This document shows positions 1 through 10,855 of a DNA stretch of 64,000 nt, piece by piece. Below the pieces are notes generated by a model, which made no database searches, was not told where the DNA came from, and saw nothing but the letters and a program-made list of their open reading frames with translations. The DNA is taken from contig JAQOTA010000059.1 of assembly GCA_029532415.1 (NCBI GenBank), forward strand, positions 558,001 through 622,000. Direction: 5' to 3'. How positions within the stretch are numbered: position 1 is the first letter of the stretch; each line of letters opens with the position of its first letter. Source of the DNA: Marasmius tenuissimus (taxonomy: Eukaryota > Basidiomycota > Agaricomycetes > Agaricales > Marasmiaceae). Position numbers and translations under genes: made by a program.

Positions 1-1870
1 AGCCAGGGTGCAATGAAACCTTCTCGTGGATAAACGCTTTGAGAAGGAATCGCCAGCAAGCGACGCTTGTTACGATTCAAAAGAAAGTGGTACAATATCA
101 AGCTGATAGCGATGGTCAATCATTGCTCTCGATGAGTGCGAAGTTAAGATATCATACCTCACTGTACGCATACAACTGGCATGGAAAGAGACGGTGCGAA
201 TCGCGATTGGCGTAAGAGCCCTTTCCGTTTTGTGCGTTGAACTTGACGAAGTCAATAGTTTGAGAGTGATATGCTCTCCGAGCGTGGTAAGAGACTGTAG
301 AAGACTCCTGTTGAGCAGTCGAAGTCACATCGAGGTCGACCGTCGTGGACGGTCAACCGAGCGCTTCGGCGAATGCCGAATCACGCCAGAGCACGCCATC
401 GTGGGACAGCGCGCACGGACCATGCAGAAAAAATATAAACCTGCGCTCGACAATCTGGATTCCTTAGAACATACTCATCAGGATCTTTTTATAGAAACTG
501 ACCGAGTCTCGCATTTTTACAAATGCCACTTCTTCAAATCCAGTCGATGACAATCGCGCTCCCTCGTTCATACTGAGAACATGGCTTCTTCATTGAAGCC
601 TCGAGGACGTTTGGCTTCGCACTCTGGGTGCCCTTTGGGTACTCTGAAGTCGTTGCCGACGAGAGGAGTGCCAGTCTGATGGATTCTTTTCTTCTTTCTT
701 TGTAGAACCTGAACCTTTTGTGTTCGTAGATAGTGACCCAATTCACTGAAGCTTTTCATCTAAATCTGGTCGAGTGCAAGCTGAACTTTGAACGTTTACA
801 TGAGCTTGAAGCCGGGCCCAAGATTTGTGAGATTTGCACGTTGTTCAATGACCACTACAATGGTCTGTTAGACAGAGTTTCCCGGGTCTCGTTCACTGTT
901 TGTACACCTTCGTGACCTTCATCTTCAATTTCAGCCTGTTCGATTTCATTGCTCTACATCTGGCAGTCTTCAACCTCCAAACCTTCACCAGTTACTAATT
1001 ATGTACTGGTCACCAGCCAAGATGTCCTCGACTGACATTGACAAGCAAAGTGATTGAGAACGGTATGTCTGCAAATTCGTCTCTTACGCGGTCTTTTTCT
1101 CATGAATATGACAGTCTTCGAGATGATCTGATTTCTTTCCGAGCCAGCAATCCCTGAATGTACGATAAGCTGTCAAGGGTACAACAAATCCGACGAGGGA
1201 GAAAAGGAAAAGGGTATTTGGATCATACAAAGCGAATGCTGGACGATCTCTACTCCCGGTGCGTTAGTGATTTTCTCTCTTCCAGCAGTGTACCTGATAG
1301 CATGTCAGAAGATGAAAAATCTGCGACAAGGATTCGACCAACTGTGCCATTTTCTGCTCTGCCGTTGCCTTCGAACCCCGACCACTCACTGGCGCCGTTA
1401 ATGAAGGCTCGGACAGAACTAGGAGAACTGGACGCCTCGAACACGGCCGTGAGGCCCAGCAATGCCTTCTGATATGGACGACCGACATGAAGGACTTCAG
1501 ATATCTAGTCGCCGTATAGGTACCTTGTGGGATTGGGTATGCCCATGAAGAGTGAGACGGAATGCCAACGGCGTAAGACCAACTCAATTCATCCTTCCTT
1601 TTTTGTTTCTGACTGTCAGCCTTAGATTATCATTAGCCATAGAAATCCAGTAACTGAACGTGAACGACCGGTACCGGAAATCCACATACTATCATCCGTT
1701 CTTCACCTCGAATCATCAGACATCTTAACTCGAGTCAGGCTCGGTACCATCGAACTCTCGCCCGGGCCGCTTGCGCGGTGCCTACATCAGGGTCGACCCC
1801 AATTCGCATAAAAACCCAAATGTCACTCCGTCACTCCATCCGAACCTTTTCACTGAACCCCCACCATACC
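1..1870. other. Left-end region without a supported gene
   Basis: No long conserved coding frame is visible. Short plus-strand frames around 740-900 and 1158-1472 read somewhat like protein. The second opens with a real ATG and continues for 104 codons with a Ser/Asp/Glu-rich middle. They could be exons of a small gene or of a decayed one, but I found neither a recognisable domain nor a consistent splice chain. The last 120 bases before 1871 presumably hold the promoter of the DUF4139 gene. Confidence 0.3.
1158..1472 (+). CDS. Possible small hypothetical ORF, unrecognised
   Basis: This is an ATG-initiated frame of 104 codons with a basic start (KGKGYLDHTKRMLDDLYSR) followed by a serine-rich, acidic middle. 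I do not recognise the product. It may be the last exon of a gene whose earlier exon lies near 733-890, where another short frame reads plausibly (LNFERLHELEAGPKICEIC). No intron pair joining them is convincing, so this could also be chance or a gene remnant. Confidence 0.2.
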   Translation: MYDKLSRVQQIRRGRKGKGYLDHTKRMLDDLYSRCVSDFLSSSSVPDSMSEDEKSATRIRPTVPFSALPLPSNPDHSLAPLMKARTELGELDASNTAVRPSNAF

Positions 1871-3895
1871 ATGCATACTATTGAGTTGGCTCCATCTGAC
1901 GGCCGAATCCTCAGCGTCAGCGTACTTCACCACCGAGCAGAGCTCGTTCGCTCCTACAGGTTTAGCATCAAGAAAGGCCAGAACCAAGCGCACGTTCAAT
2001 GGCTTCCTTGGGTGATGGACACAGATTCCTTCAGGTGTGTGCTCGTTCGGCGTTCAGTCGCTCACATGATTATGTATCTAATATCTGCTATTTCCTAGGG
2101 TTGAGGGAAAGGGTAAAGCTACGATCCTGGACGTCAAAGTACTCGAAAACCCTGCGGAGTATCAGGCCACTAGTCCAGAACTCGAAGCATTACAATCGAA
2201 GAAAATCCATATTGACAAGGCTCTTGGTCGATGCAAGGACGCGATTGACTCGCTGAAATCATATTTGCGTTCCTTAAACACTCAACATACGAACGCGACC
2301 GACCTAGCGTCTGTGCTCTCAAACTACGAAACCGCAGCGAGTCAGCAGGACGGAAGGCTTGTCGAGCTCGAGGAACAGATGAAGAACGTCGACAAGGAAA
2401 TTGCGGCAGAGAAGAAGAGGCTCTCTCCGAGGGATGCGGCTGAACGTGGGCGACATGCTTACATCGGGCTCGTCGCGGACAACGACGATACTGAAGTTGA
2501 GCTCATCCTGAAGTACGGTAAGTCTGTCGTCGTCATCGCGGACCCTTGAAACAGAGAAATGACGATTGGTTCCTTGCTAGCTGTGCGCTCGGCTAACTGG
2601 ACAGCAAGCTACGACGTCAGGGTGGACACAACTGTGTCGGAGAAATCAGTAACCCTGATCTACAAGGCGAACATCGCTCAGAATACTAACGAGGTGCGTA
2701 TGCGCTACTGAAGTGGAGAGAGGGTAGGGCTGACTCTTTTTTCCAGTCCTGGGAAGACGTACCTCTCACACTCGAGACTACCACGCCCACGTACGGTGTC
2801 ACCCTCCCCACCCTTACACAGTGGACCGTCTCTGCCTCCTCTCCTGTCGTCTACAAAGCCGCAGCTGTACGTGCGGAGGCGGCAAAGGAACAGGTGGAAG
2901 ACAGTGACGATGACATGGGCTTTGGGTTGTTCGACGACGGACCTTCGCTGGAGGCCGCGGTCGCAGATGTCGTCTCGAAAGGTGCTTTGAGCGCAACGTT
3001 CAAGATACCGGGCTTGGTCACCGTACCGCCTACCAACAGCCAACATACTTTCACCATCGCCGAGCTCAAGTTGGACGCGCTGATGACGTGGTTCTCGATT
3101 CCGAAAGTCGATCCCCGGGTGCATCTGAAGGTGTGTCATCGTAGCGTTTCGCCGTGGATGTCTTTGGAGCTCAACCAAACGTAGGCCAAGGTGAATAACG
3201 ACTCAGAGTTCACATTCATTTCGGGAGACGCCAACATCTACGTTGACGGAAGTTTCGTCTCCAAATCTCGCGTTCCGCTGGTTAGCCCCCTACAGCATTT
3301 CGACTGTGCCCTTGGGTAAGTTTCTCTGCCCCCCCCCCCCCCCTTTCCGCTTCGTCCCTAACTGGAGCCCTCTTCCAGTGTCGACCCATCTGTACTCATC
3401 ACCTACCACCCCGTCGAGAAAAACACGTCCACATCCGGTTTCTACAACAAGACCACGACTTACGCGTACACTCAACGACTCACCATCGAAAACACTCGCA
3501 CAAATAATGTCCCGCTACTCAAAATCGTGGACCACATACCCGTCTCCAATAACTCTCAGATCACCGTCAAGTTACTAGCTCCAGCGCTGAATAATGCATC
3601 CTCCGCCCCGTCGGGATCTACCAATAACCGTAACTCTACCGTGGCTGCCAAGAAGAAGGCTCCTGAGTCTAGTCTTAACGCTACGATAGCTAGTAGTGTT
3701 GGTGCCAACATGAAAGTGGCAGAGGGTGTGTTTGCGCAGTGGGATGGTGCGGATGAGAAGGATGTTGATGTAGAGGCGTTGGGAAAGAACGGGAAGATGA
3801 ACTGGCTTTGTGATGTGAGACCGCAGGATAAGGTGAATCTTGGGTTACGGTGGGAAGTCAGTGCGCCGGTGAAGGTGCAGGTGACGGGCTTGTAG
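1871..3895 (+). CDS. DUF4140/DUF4139 domain protein
   Basis: Six exons give a 575-residue protein: 1871-2034, 2099-2517, 2581-2693, 2747-3130, 3185-3315 and 3379-3895. All five introns are GT-AG, 53-64 nt, and phase-consistent. The N-terminus (about residues 1-100) carries the DUF4140 pattern, a short beta-rich lead (MHTIELAPSDGRILSV) followed by a segment around DTDSFRVEGKG. A coiled-coil stretch follows (about 75-165). The rest is DUF4139, recognisable by SANWTASYDVRVD and IYKANIAQNTNESWEDVPL. The biochemical function of this family is not known to me. The ATG at 1871 fits the family start best; an in-frame ATG at 1820 would add 17 residues. Intron 5 has a run of 14 or more C that may trouble sequencing. 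The last 70 bases and the 3' flank are copied downstream at 6320-6796. Confidence 0.88.
3331..3345 (+). repeat. Poly-C tract in an intron
   Basis: This homopolymer of about 14-15 C lies within intron 5 of the DUF4139 gene, close to the donor side. It is outside the coding frame but is a likely site of length error. Confidence 0.8.
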
Positions 3896-4121
3896 ATACG
3901 AATTGATGGGCTGTTGGTTTTCGCGATGAAATTGATGTTTTTTGTTCCCACATATGCAGAGTACAGGCTAGATCGTTGATATTGAACACATGCACATCGG
4001 TTACGGGTATACATACAATTCCTACAAAACAAGATGCGGCAAGTCCAACCTAAGAAGCCAAAAAGTATGGCATGTTGGGGGAACGGGATACCTATACCGT
4101 ACGGGACGTCATACGCAGATA
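3823..4121. repeat. Duplicated segment, copy 1 (DUF4139 3' end plus flank)
   Basis: This stretch covers the last 70 or so bases of the DUF4139 coding region and its 3' flank up to the stop of F-box A. It is repeated at 6320-6796 with roughly 90% identity. It marks the left edge of the tandem duplication that produced F-box copies A and B. Because this copy lacks the transposon found in copy 2, it serves as the empty site. Confidence 0.85.
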
Positions 4122-5961
4122 TCACCAGTCGCTCGCAGCTTCCCAAGGGCCAGTAGCAGGTCCCGGTAATCCGTAGTAAGGGTTAAAGTTAAGTCTCCGT
4201 CTGGACGCCGGGAGAGGCTCAACCTCTCTCCAATTCAAATCGACCGAGATACCACGTATCTCTCGCAGGGTCCCCAGGCTCTCCAAAAGACTCGGGGAAG
4301 TCATTATTTGAACCTGTTGCCCCAATAAATGCCCCATGTCCGCTCGAAGCTGTTTCATCCTCGACAGTCTACTGTCGGCCTGGACGAACTCGAGAAACGA
4401 CGCTACATCTTCAGGTCTGCACCGTCCGCAGTCCAGTACCTCCAACTGGGGACACGAACCTAATTCGTTGAGCGACAAAAGCAGCTTGAGTACCCAGTCA
4501 GCCGGTGGGACTATGACTTTGTCCGAGGGCTGTCGATCCACAAGCCGGCTGGGAGTCCCCTCGGGTTGGAGTTTGAGAGTGGTTAAGGATGGAGCTGCCA
4601 GCAAACATCGAGAGAAGACGTCCGTCTCGAGGATATGATACCCAATGATCTGGAGATGAGTAAGACGAGGGGCTCCCTTGATGAGTGCATAGAATGGTAG
4701 GTCGCTATCTACTGCTGGTCCTCCAAAGTGTTGTTTTCCCAGTCGTAAGGTCAAACGACGGAGTTGAGGGGTAACAATGCTGGAATAGATGTCTTTTACG
4801 TGGAGAAGAAAAGGGAAAGGGCCAATGTGATCGGGACTCTGACCATGACTGGAGTAATCACCGAATGGTCCATCAAGGATGAGTCGTAATTCTCGTAGAG
4901 TGCTCCAAACTACGGGGTCGATGAGAGAGCCGCCGGGAGACAGATAAGAGCGAAAGTTTAGGAAGGCCAAGGAACGACACGTCTGCGCAATTGTCTGCAA
5001 TATGACTAGGGGAGACGGTGATGAGTCAAAGGTCATGGGCTGTAAAACGAAACTGAGCTCAGTCAGCCGTGCCCAGTCGAGAGGAATGCGGAGAGACGAC
5101 ATCGATCCTGGATTTAGATGAAGGGAACGGATTGAAGGTAGCTTGCAAAGGAAGGTTGACGCAGGAGCAGGACGTGGCTCGGTTACCTGTGGAAGGGCAT
5201 TGGGTGGAGGAATCCCATGGGGGAAATTGTGAAAGTTGGTGAATAGGCTACCATCCCCGGTATGAATCGTCTCCAAAAGAGGGACATTGTCTGCCACTAG
5301 CTGCTCCAGAGCCCGTTGGTGGGTGGTCTCACGCCGAGACTGAACGAAAGTGTTCTCCAGCGGGGTGAGTGCCCCACTAGAAGGTCCATGAACTTCGAAC
5401 AGAGGGTAGGTTCGTTCTTGTCTTCTCTAGGCGAGATCGATCTTGACGTGTTATCGGTCATGTGGATAGAAAGGGTTAACGGATGTGAGCCAGACCTGTC
5501 CAACCAAAGTTTGATTCCTGGAGATATGCTTCCCTAGGTTCGCGATACAAGTGGTCGCTCTTGGATGGGGTTGAATCCGAGGCGGAAATATGGACTGAGC
5601 TCCAAAGCTTCGGAGTGCTAAGTGCGATTTCTCTCCATGCTCGACAGACGTTGGTGAATAGCAAGGGTGCCTCCTTCAACGTACACACTGCGACGTTCAG
5701 CTTGTTCGTGGGTAGACAATGAGCAAAGATTTCGCCCCAAATGTCTGCAGGAAACCTTCGGAAGGGTGCCATAAGTGCGAAATGACCATCAACGAATTGT
5801 TGAAGTTCATCTTGCTCTGCCTGGAGGCAAGCAATCTCTTCGTCGAGCTTTCTGATTCTTTCTTGCGGCTCAATGACCAGATGTCGTATCTCGTTGAGCT
5901 CTTTCGTCGAGGGAACGTAGTTTGTGTATAGAATACGGGTGAAATGGGATTCTGGGACCAT
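4122..5961 (-). pseudogene. F-box-like paralogue A, broken by two frameshifts
   Basis: The start MVPESHF at 5961 aligns with intact paralogue B, and the two share long stretches of near identity. The reading frame breaks twice. One base is missing near 5517 (CC where B has CCC), after EAYLQ. One base is missing near 5322-5325, after LGVRP. Between the breaks the frame resumes as DRSGSHPLTLSIHM, and after the second as ADNVPLLETIHTG, running to a B-like tail (GPWEAASDW). As read, the protein would stop shortly after the F-box and lose the whole repeat region. It is either a young pseudogene or carries two assembly errors. The coiled coil and F-box half (DIWGEIFAHCLP) is intact, so a short product remains possible. 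Confidence 0.8.
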
Positions 5962-6175
5962 GATGCTCGCTGCACGTTAACAGCCAGAATGAGCTTCATA
6001 CGGAAGCAAAAGATGTCTCGACTCACCTCGACAAGCGCGTCCCGTTCGATACCCTTCTTCAGCACCTTCTGAATGCTATATCGCCCGTGGTGACTCGTGC
6101 GTGGGAGTAGAGAACAGTATTTGGTGATCCCGAAATTAAGGTTTGGTCACCTGGCCAGCGTTGAACTCACGACGG

Positions 6176-6318
6176 AACGTAGTTAGTGTCAAGAACTTGG
6201 TCGAAATTGGACTTGAGAGACATAATCTGCTTGGATGGGTAACTCTGGAGAACCTTGAAGATACGATAGCAACTCACTGTGCTGTAAGGTGCTATATGTC
6301 CAGATGAGCCGTTGCTGT
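6176..6318 (-). pseudogene. Relic of the 5' end of an E-type F-box gene
   Basis: The minus strand reads CYRIFKVLQS then SLKSNFDQVLDTNYVPS, nearly identical to the leader and first codons of F-box E near 15684-15812. Nothing else of that gene is present. On one side it abuts the leader of copy A (junction around 6172-6180). On the other it abuts the duplicated DUF4139 3' end (junction around 6317, sharing TGTG). It is a rearrangement scar between the two tandem units, not a gene. Confidence 0.8.
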
Positions 6319-6319
6319 G

Positions 6320-6796
6320 AGACCGCAGGATAAGGTGAATCTTGCGTTGTGGTAGGAAATCAGTGCGCCGGTGACACTGGGTGCAAAAAAGCATAATTCA
6401 CGTGGTATTATTCAATCTTTATGCTGAATTTATTTCAAAAAATGCTAAATTTGGAATAAATTCAGCATAAAAATCGAATAATACCACGTGCATTATGTTA
6501 TTTTGCACCCAGTGTGAAGGTGCGGGTCACGCGCTTGTAGATACGAATTGATGGACCGTTGGTTTTCGCAATGAAATCGATGCTTTCTTTTTTGTTCATG
6601 CACACGCAGAGTACAGGCTAGGTCGTTAATATTGAACACATGCACATGGTTACGGGTATACATACAATTCCTACACAAAAAAAGAAGAAAAAAGAAGCGA
6701 TGAATCCAATCCACGAATCCAGTAAGTATAGCATGTTGGGGAAATGGGATACATATATCGTACAGCAGTATCTTCATGTTTGGTCACACACAAATA
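6320..6796. repeat. Duplicated segment, copy 2, carrying a transposon
   Basis: This is the second copy of the 3823-4121 segment, lying just downstream of F-box B. It contains a disabled piece of the DUF4139 3' coding end (an in-frame change to TAG appears in the copied part) plus flank. It is interrupted by a 140-bp foldback element at 6375-6514. The copy is non-coding. Confidence 0.85.
6375..6514. mobile_element. 140-bp foldback MITE, CACTG termini, TGA target duplication
   Basis: The element begins CACTGGGTGC and ends GCACCCAGTG. The two 70-base halves are inverted copies of each other with about ten mismatches, so nearly the whole element can fold into one hairpin. TGA flanks it on both sides (6372-6374 and 6515-6517). 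The paralogous stretch near 3880 has one TGA and no insert, so it is a direct empty-site comparison. CACT-type ends with a 3-bp target duplication are the hallmark of the CACTA/CMC transposon superfamily. This element is non-autonomous: it has no coding capacity. Confidence 0.9.
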
Positions 6797-8647
6797 TCAC
6801 CAGTCGCTCGCACCTTCCCAAGGGCCCGCAGTAGGTCCCGGTAGTCCGTAGTAAGGGTTAAGTTTCCATCCGGACGCCGGGGAGGGCTCAACTTCTCTCC
6901 ACTTCAAATCGACCGAGATACCATGTATCGCCTGTAAGGATCTTAAAGTCTCTAAAAGACTTGGGGAAGTCATTTTTTGAACCTGCTGCCCCCACAAATC
7001 CCCCATATCTGCTCGGAGCTGTTTCATCCTCGATGTTCTACTGTTGGCCTGGACAAACTCGAGAAACGATGTTACGTCTTCAGGCCTGCACCGTCCGCAG
7101 TCCAATACCTCCAACTGGGGACACGAGTCTAGCTCGTTGAGCGACAAAAGCAGCTCGGATACCCAGTCAGCTGGTGGGACTACAACTTGGTCTGAGCGCC
7201 GTCGACCCGTAAATTCTCGCCTCCGGCTCAGAGACCGCTCGGGTTGGAGTTTGAGAGTGGTTAAGGATGGAGCTGCCAGCAAGCATCGAGAGAAGACCTC
7301 TGCCCCGAGGATATGATACCCGATGATCTGGAGATGAGTAAGGCGTGGGGCTCCCTTTATGAGCGTATGGAATGGTAGGTCGCTATCTACTGCTGGTCCT
7401 CCAAAGTGTCGTTTTCCCAGTTGTAAGGTCAGACGACGGAGTTGAGGGGTAACGATGCTGGAATAGATGTCTTTTACGTGGGGAAGAAAAGGGAAAGGGC
7501 CAATGTGATCGGGATCCTGACCATGACTGGAGTAATCACCGAATGGTCCATCAAGGATGAGTCGCAATTCTCGTAGAGTGCTCCAAACTACGGGGTCGAT
7601 GAGAGAGCCACCGGGAGACAGATAAGAGCGAAAGGTGAGGATGATCAAGGAACGACACGTTTGGGCGATTCTTTGCAATACGGTGATCGCAGACGGCGAT
7701 GAGTCGAAGGTCATGGGCTGGAAGTCGAAACTCAGCTCAGTAAGCCGAGCCCAGTCAAGGGAAATGCCGAGAGACGATATTGATCCCTGATATAGGTGAA
7801 GGGAACGCAGTGAAGATAGCTTGCAAAGGAAATTTGCTGCAGGAGCAGGGGACGGCTCGGGTACCTGTGGTAGGACATTGGGTGGAGGGATCCCGTGGAA
7901 GAAGGTATGAAAGTCTGTGAATAGGCTGGAGTCTCCGGTGTGAACCGTCTGTAATAGAGGGACATTGTCTGCAACCAAATGTTCGAGCGCTCGTTGGTGA
8001 GACGGTTTTACGCCAAAGCCGAGCGAAAGACACTTCCAGCGGCGTGAATACCCCACCAGAAGGTCCATCAACTTTGAGTAATGGTTGGATTCGCTATTGT
8101 CTTCTCTAGGCGAGGTCGGTGGCGACACGGTGTTATCAGCCATGTGAATGGAAAGGGTTAACGGACGCGAGCCAGACCTGTCCAACCAAAGTTTGATTCC
8201 CTGGAGATATGCTTCCTGACGTTCAGGACACGGCTGATCGCTCTTTATGGATGAGGGTGGATCTGAGACGGAAATATGGATTGAGCTCCAAAGCCTCGGA
8301 GTGCTAAGTGCGATTTCTCTCCATGCTCGACAGACGTTGGTGAATAGCAAGGGTGCCTCCTTCAACGTACACACTGCGACGTTCAGCTTGTTCGTGGGTA
8401 GACAATGAGCAAAGATTTCGCCCCAAATGTCTGCAGGAAACCTTCGGAAGGGTGCCGCAAGCGCGAGATGACCATCAACAAATTGTTGAAGTTCATCTCG
8501 TGCTGTCTGGAGGGAAGCTATCTCTTCATCAAGCTTTCTAATCCTTTCCTGCGGCTCAGCGACCAGATGACGTATCTCGTTGAGCTCTTTCGTCGAGGGA
8601 ACATAGTTTGTGTGTAGAACACGAGTGAAATGGGATTCTGGGACCAT
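6797..8647 (-). CDS. F-box-like protein, paralogue B
   Basis: This intact single coding exon gives 616 residues and serves as the reference for the array. Residues 1-20 form a conserved lead (MVPESHFTRVLHTNYVPS). Residues 20-60 form a coiled coil (PQERIRKLDEEIASLQ). Residues 66-122 form the F-box (FPADIWGEIFAHCLP ... CRAWREIALSTPRLWSSIHI). The remainder is an irregular leucine-rich-repeat-like region containing LEVLDCGRCRPEDV, and the protein ends in GPWEGASDW. In the SCF model the F-box binds Skp1 and the repeats select the protein to be ubiquitinated; this is inferred from the domain. The ATG at 8647 is chosen because it aligns with all paralogues and sits 8 nt after a splice acceptor. A 5' UTR intron (GTGAGTCG...GGCAG) separates it from a non-coding leader exon. 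Confidence 0.88.
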   Translation of the reverse strand: MVPESHFTRVLHTNYVPSTKELNEIRHLVAEPQERIRKLDEEIASLQTARDELQQFVDGHLALAAPFRRFPADIWGEIFAHCLPTNKLNVAVCTLKEAPLLFTNVCRAWREIALSTPRLWSSIHISVSDPPSSIKSDQPCPERQEAYLQGIKLWLDRSGSRPLTLSIHMADNTVSPPTSPREDNSESNHYSKLMDLLVGYSRRWKCLSLGFGVKPSHQRALEHLVADNVPLLQTVHTGDSSLFTDFHTFFHGIPPPNVLPQVPEPSPAPAANFLCKLSSLRSLHLYQGSISSLGISLDWARLTELSFDFQPMTFDSSPSAITVLQRIAQTCRSLIILTFRSYLSPGGSLIDPVVWSTLRELRLILDGPFGDYSSHGQDPDHIGPFPFLPHVKDIYSSIVTPQLRRLTLQLGKRHFGGPAVDSDLPFHTLIKGAPRLTHLQIIGYHILGAEVFSRCLLAAPSLTTLKLQPERSLSRRREFTGRRRSDQVVVPPADWVSELLLSLNELDSCPQLEVLDCGRCRPEDVTSFLEFVQANSRTSRMKQLRADMGDLWGQQVQKMTSPSLLETLRSLQAIHGISVDLKWREVEPSPASGWKLNPYYGLPGPTAGPWEGASDW

Positions 8648-9067
8648 GATGCTCGCTGCCAATTAACAGCCAGAATGAGCTTCATACGGAAGCAAAAGAT
8701 ATCTCGACTCACCTCGACAAGCGCGTCCCGTTCGATACCCTTCTTCAGCACCTTCTGAATGCTGCATCGCCCGTGGTGACCAGTGCGTGGGAGTAGAGAA
8801 CAGTATTTGGTGATCCCGAAATTAAGGTTTGGTCACCCAGCGTTGAACTCACGACGGAATGAGTTACCGCCAACTTGCTGATGTACTTCACCAAAAAGCA
8901 GGAAATTATTCAGCATGGTGGTAAGCAGTGAAAGAGAATCTTTGTTCCCCACTCCGAGCTCACGTCATTCGGAGATTACCGGCCCGAGTCCCGAGAGAGT
9001 GTGAATCGGTGTAGTGAGGGTCACTGAGCCTTCATATGTATTTCTTGTATCGTACCTGTCTGACTAT

Positions 9068-10855
9068 CTACCTAGGTAACTGTTCTAGTCCGCTCATCCA
9101 CGGAGAGGTTTCCACGGGCATCCCTTTGGAAGGATCAAAATCAGGATCGGTAGGTTCCTCAACGAGCTTCCACTCCAGATCAAATAAAATGCCCTTCGTC
9201 TCCTGTAAATTGTCCAAGGTCTGCACAACAGCATCAGAGTTCACAGTATGGACCTCCTCTTCATACAGATGGCCCAGGTCCGCCCGAAGACGCTTCAATG
9301 TCGAAGATCTACGGTCCCCTTGGGCAAACTCCAGGATCGAGTTGATTTCGCCAAGTCTACACCTGCCACAATCAAGCATCTCCATCTCAGGACACGCACC
9401 AAGGTCTTTGAGAGAGGAAAGAAACTTTTGTAACCATTCCGGAGGTGGTAATAATACCGAATCACGAAGGTAATCTTTACGGGGCCGTGGAGCTGTTGCT
9501 GCTGGAGTTCGTGTCTGGAGGGTAAGGGTACTCAGCGATGGAGCGAGCTGCAAACACCGCGAGAGGGCCTCTGCACCGAGGACGTTGTGTCCTGCAATCC
9601 GTAGATGCGTGAGGCGAGGTGAGCTGGCAATGAAACTTTGGAATGGTAGAGCGTCTTCTACTGGCAGCCACCTAGAATGAGCGCGAGCGAATTGGATAGA
9701 TAGGCGGCGCAACTGTGGGGTGAGGATGCTGTCGAAGGTGCTCTTCAAAAAAGGGCGAAATGTGGAGGTGCTTCCGGTTCTAATGAAGTAGCCCACTCCG
9801 TCGAGCATGAGGTTTAGTTCACGGAGGCTGGACCATTCTACGGGGAATTCTTCGGGGAACAGTACAGCAGCAGTGTTGTTTTCCGACGATGCACCCAAGT
9901 CGGAACAAATGGTGAGGGTATGCAGTGCTCGACACGACGTTGCGATCTGGCGCAACACTACAGTGGGAGGCATCAATAACCTCAAAGTGAGCCGAGTCAA
10001 CCCGCGACAGGTGGAGGCGAGGTCGACCACCGCAGGACTCGCAGGCTGTGAATGAAGAGACCGGAGGGAGGGTAGCTGAGGAAGAAGGTTTGCGAATGGA
10101 GTGGGGTACTCATGCGGCGGGATGGCGCCGGGAGGACCAATCAGGCCGAACTCATCGCACAAACCAGGCCTCGCAATGTAGAGACTCTCCAAAAGCGGCA
10201 GATCCGCTCTCGTCAATTGGTCGAGTGGCCGTAGATGCCAAGTTTCCACGCTGGAATCAAGTGAAATCGTTTTCCAGCGGTGAGAATAGCTGGCCAAAAG
10301 ATTCATCAATGCCGTGCAAGGAGTTGAGTTGAAGCCGGTTACTGCAGGTGAGTTCGAAGGAGTATAATCCGACATCGAAACAGAAAGGGTCAACGGCCGG
10401 GATCCAGACCTGTCCAACCACAGCTTCATCCCCTCAAGCAGGGCTGGATTTGCTAGATTGATATCGGTATAGGCAACGCATACATGGAGAGCGCTCCAAA
10501 GTCTCGGAGTATTCAGTGCGATTTCTCTCCAGGTTCGGCAGATGGTGGTTAGTAACAGGGGAGGCTCCTTCGTCGTACACAAAGCAACATCGAGCTTGTT
10601 CGTGGGCAGACAATGAACGAATATTTCGCCCCAGATGTCCGCAGGAAATCGTCGGAAGGGTGATGTAAGAGCAAAATGATTGTCGACAAACTCTTGGAGT
10701 TCATCTCGTTCGGCCTGAAGGCGATGAATTTCTTCATCGAGCCTTCTAATCTTCTCCTTTGGCTCAGATATAAGATCTCGTAGATCTTCGAGTTCATTCG
10801 CAGATGGAACGTAGTTTGTGTGCAGAAGGCTGGTGAATCGAGATTCCGGGACCAT
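9068..10855 (-). CDS. F-box-like protein, paralogue C
   Basis: This intact frame of 595 residues starts MVPESRFTSLLHTNYVPS. The coiled coil (EPKEKIRRLDEEIHRLQ) is followed by the F-box (FPADIWGEIFVHCLP, then CRTWREIALNTPRLWSALHV). The C-terminal part carries EMLDCGRCRLGEI and ends MPVETSPWMSGLEQLPR, a tail closer to copies I-M than to A/B. Upstream, GTGAGTTG...CAG marks a 5' UTR intron ending 8 nt before the ATG. The frame stays open upstream through this intron, but no ATG is present there. Copy C is clearly older than the A/B split. Confidence 0.86.
   Translation of the reverse strand: MVPESRFTSLLHTNYVPSANELEDLRDLISEPKEKIRRLDEEIHRLQAERDELQEFVDNHFALTSPFRRFPADIWGEIFVHCLPTNKLDVALCTTKEPPLLLTTICRTWREIALNTPRLWSALHVCVAYTDINLANPALLEGMKLWLDRSGSRPLTLSVSMSDYTPSNSPAVTGFNSTPCTALMNLLASYSHRWKTISLDSSVETWHLRPLDQLTRADLPLLESLYIARPGLCDEFGLIGPPGAIPPHEYPTPFANLLPQLPSLRSLHSQPASPAVVDLASTCRGLTRLTLRLLMPPTVVLRQIATSCRALHTLTICSDLGASSENNTAAVLFPEEFPVEWSSLRELNLMLDGVGYFIRTGSTSTFRPFLKSTFDSILTPQLRRLSIQFARAHSRWLPVEDALPFQSFIASSPRLTHLRIAGHNVLGAEALSRCLQLAPSLSTLTLQTRTPAATAPRPRKDYLRDSVLLPPPEWLQKFLSSLKDLGACPEMEMLDCGRCRLGEINSILEFAQGDRRSSTLKRLRADLGHLYEEEVHTVNSDAVVQTLDNLQETKGILFDLEWKLVEEPTDPDFDPSKGMPVETSPWMSGLEQLPR

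Noticed and set aside
5719..5931. Plus-strand frames opposite the F-box coiled coil, repeated in almost every copy
   Set aside because: They are the antisense of a conserved coding region and recur only because the gene does.
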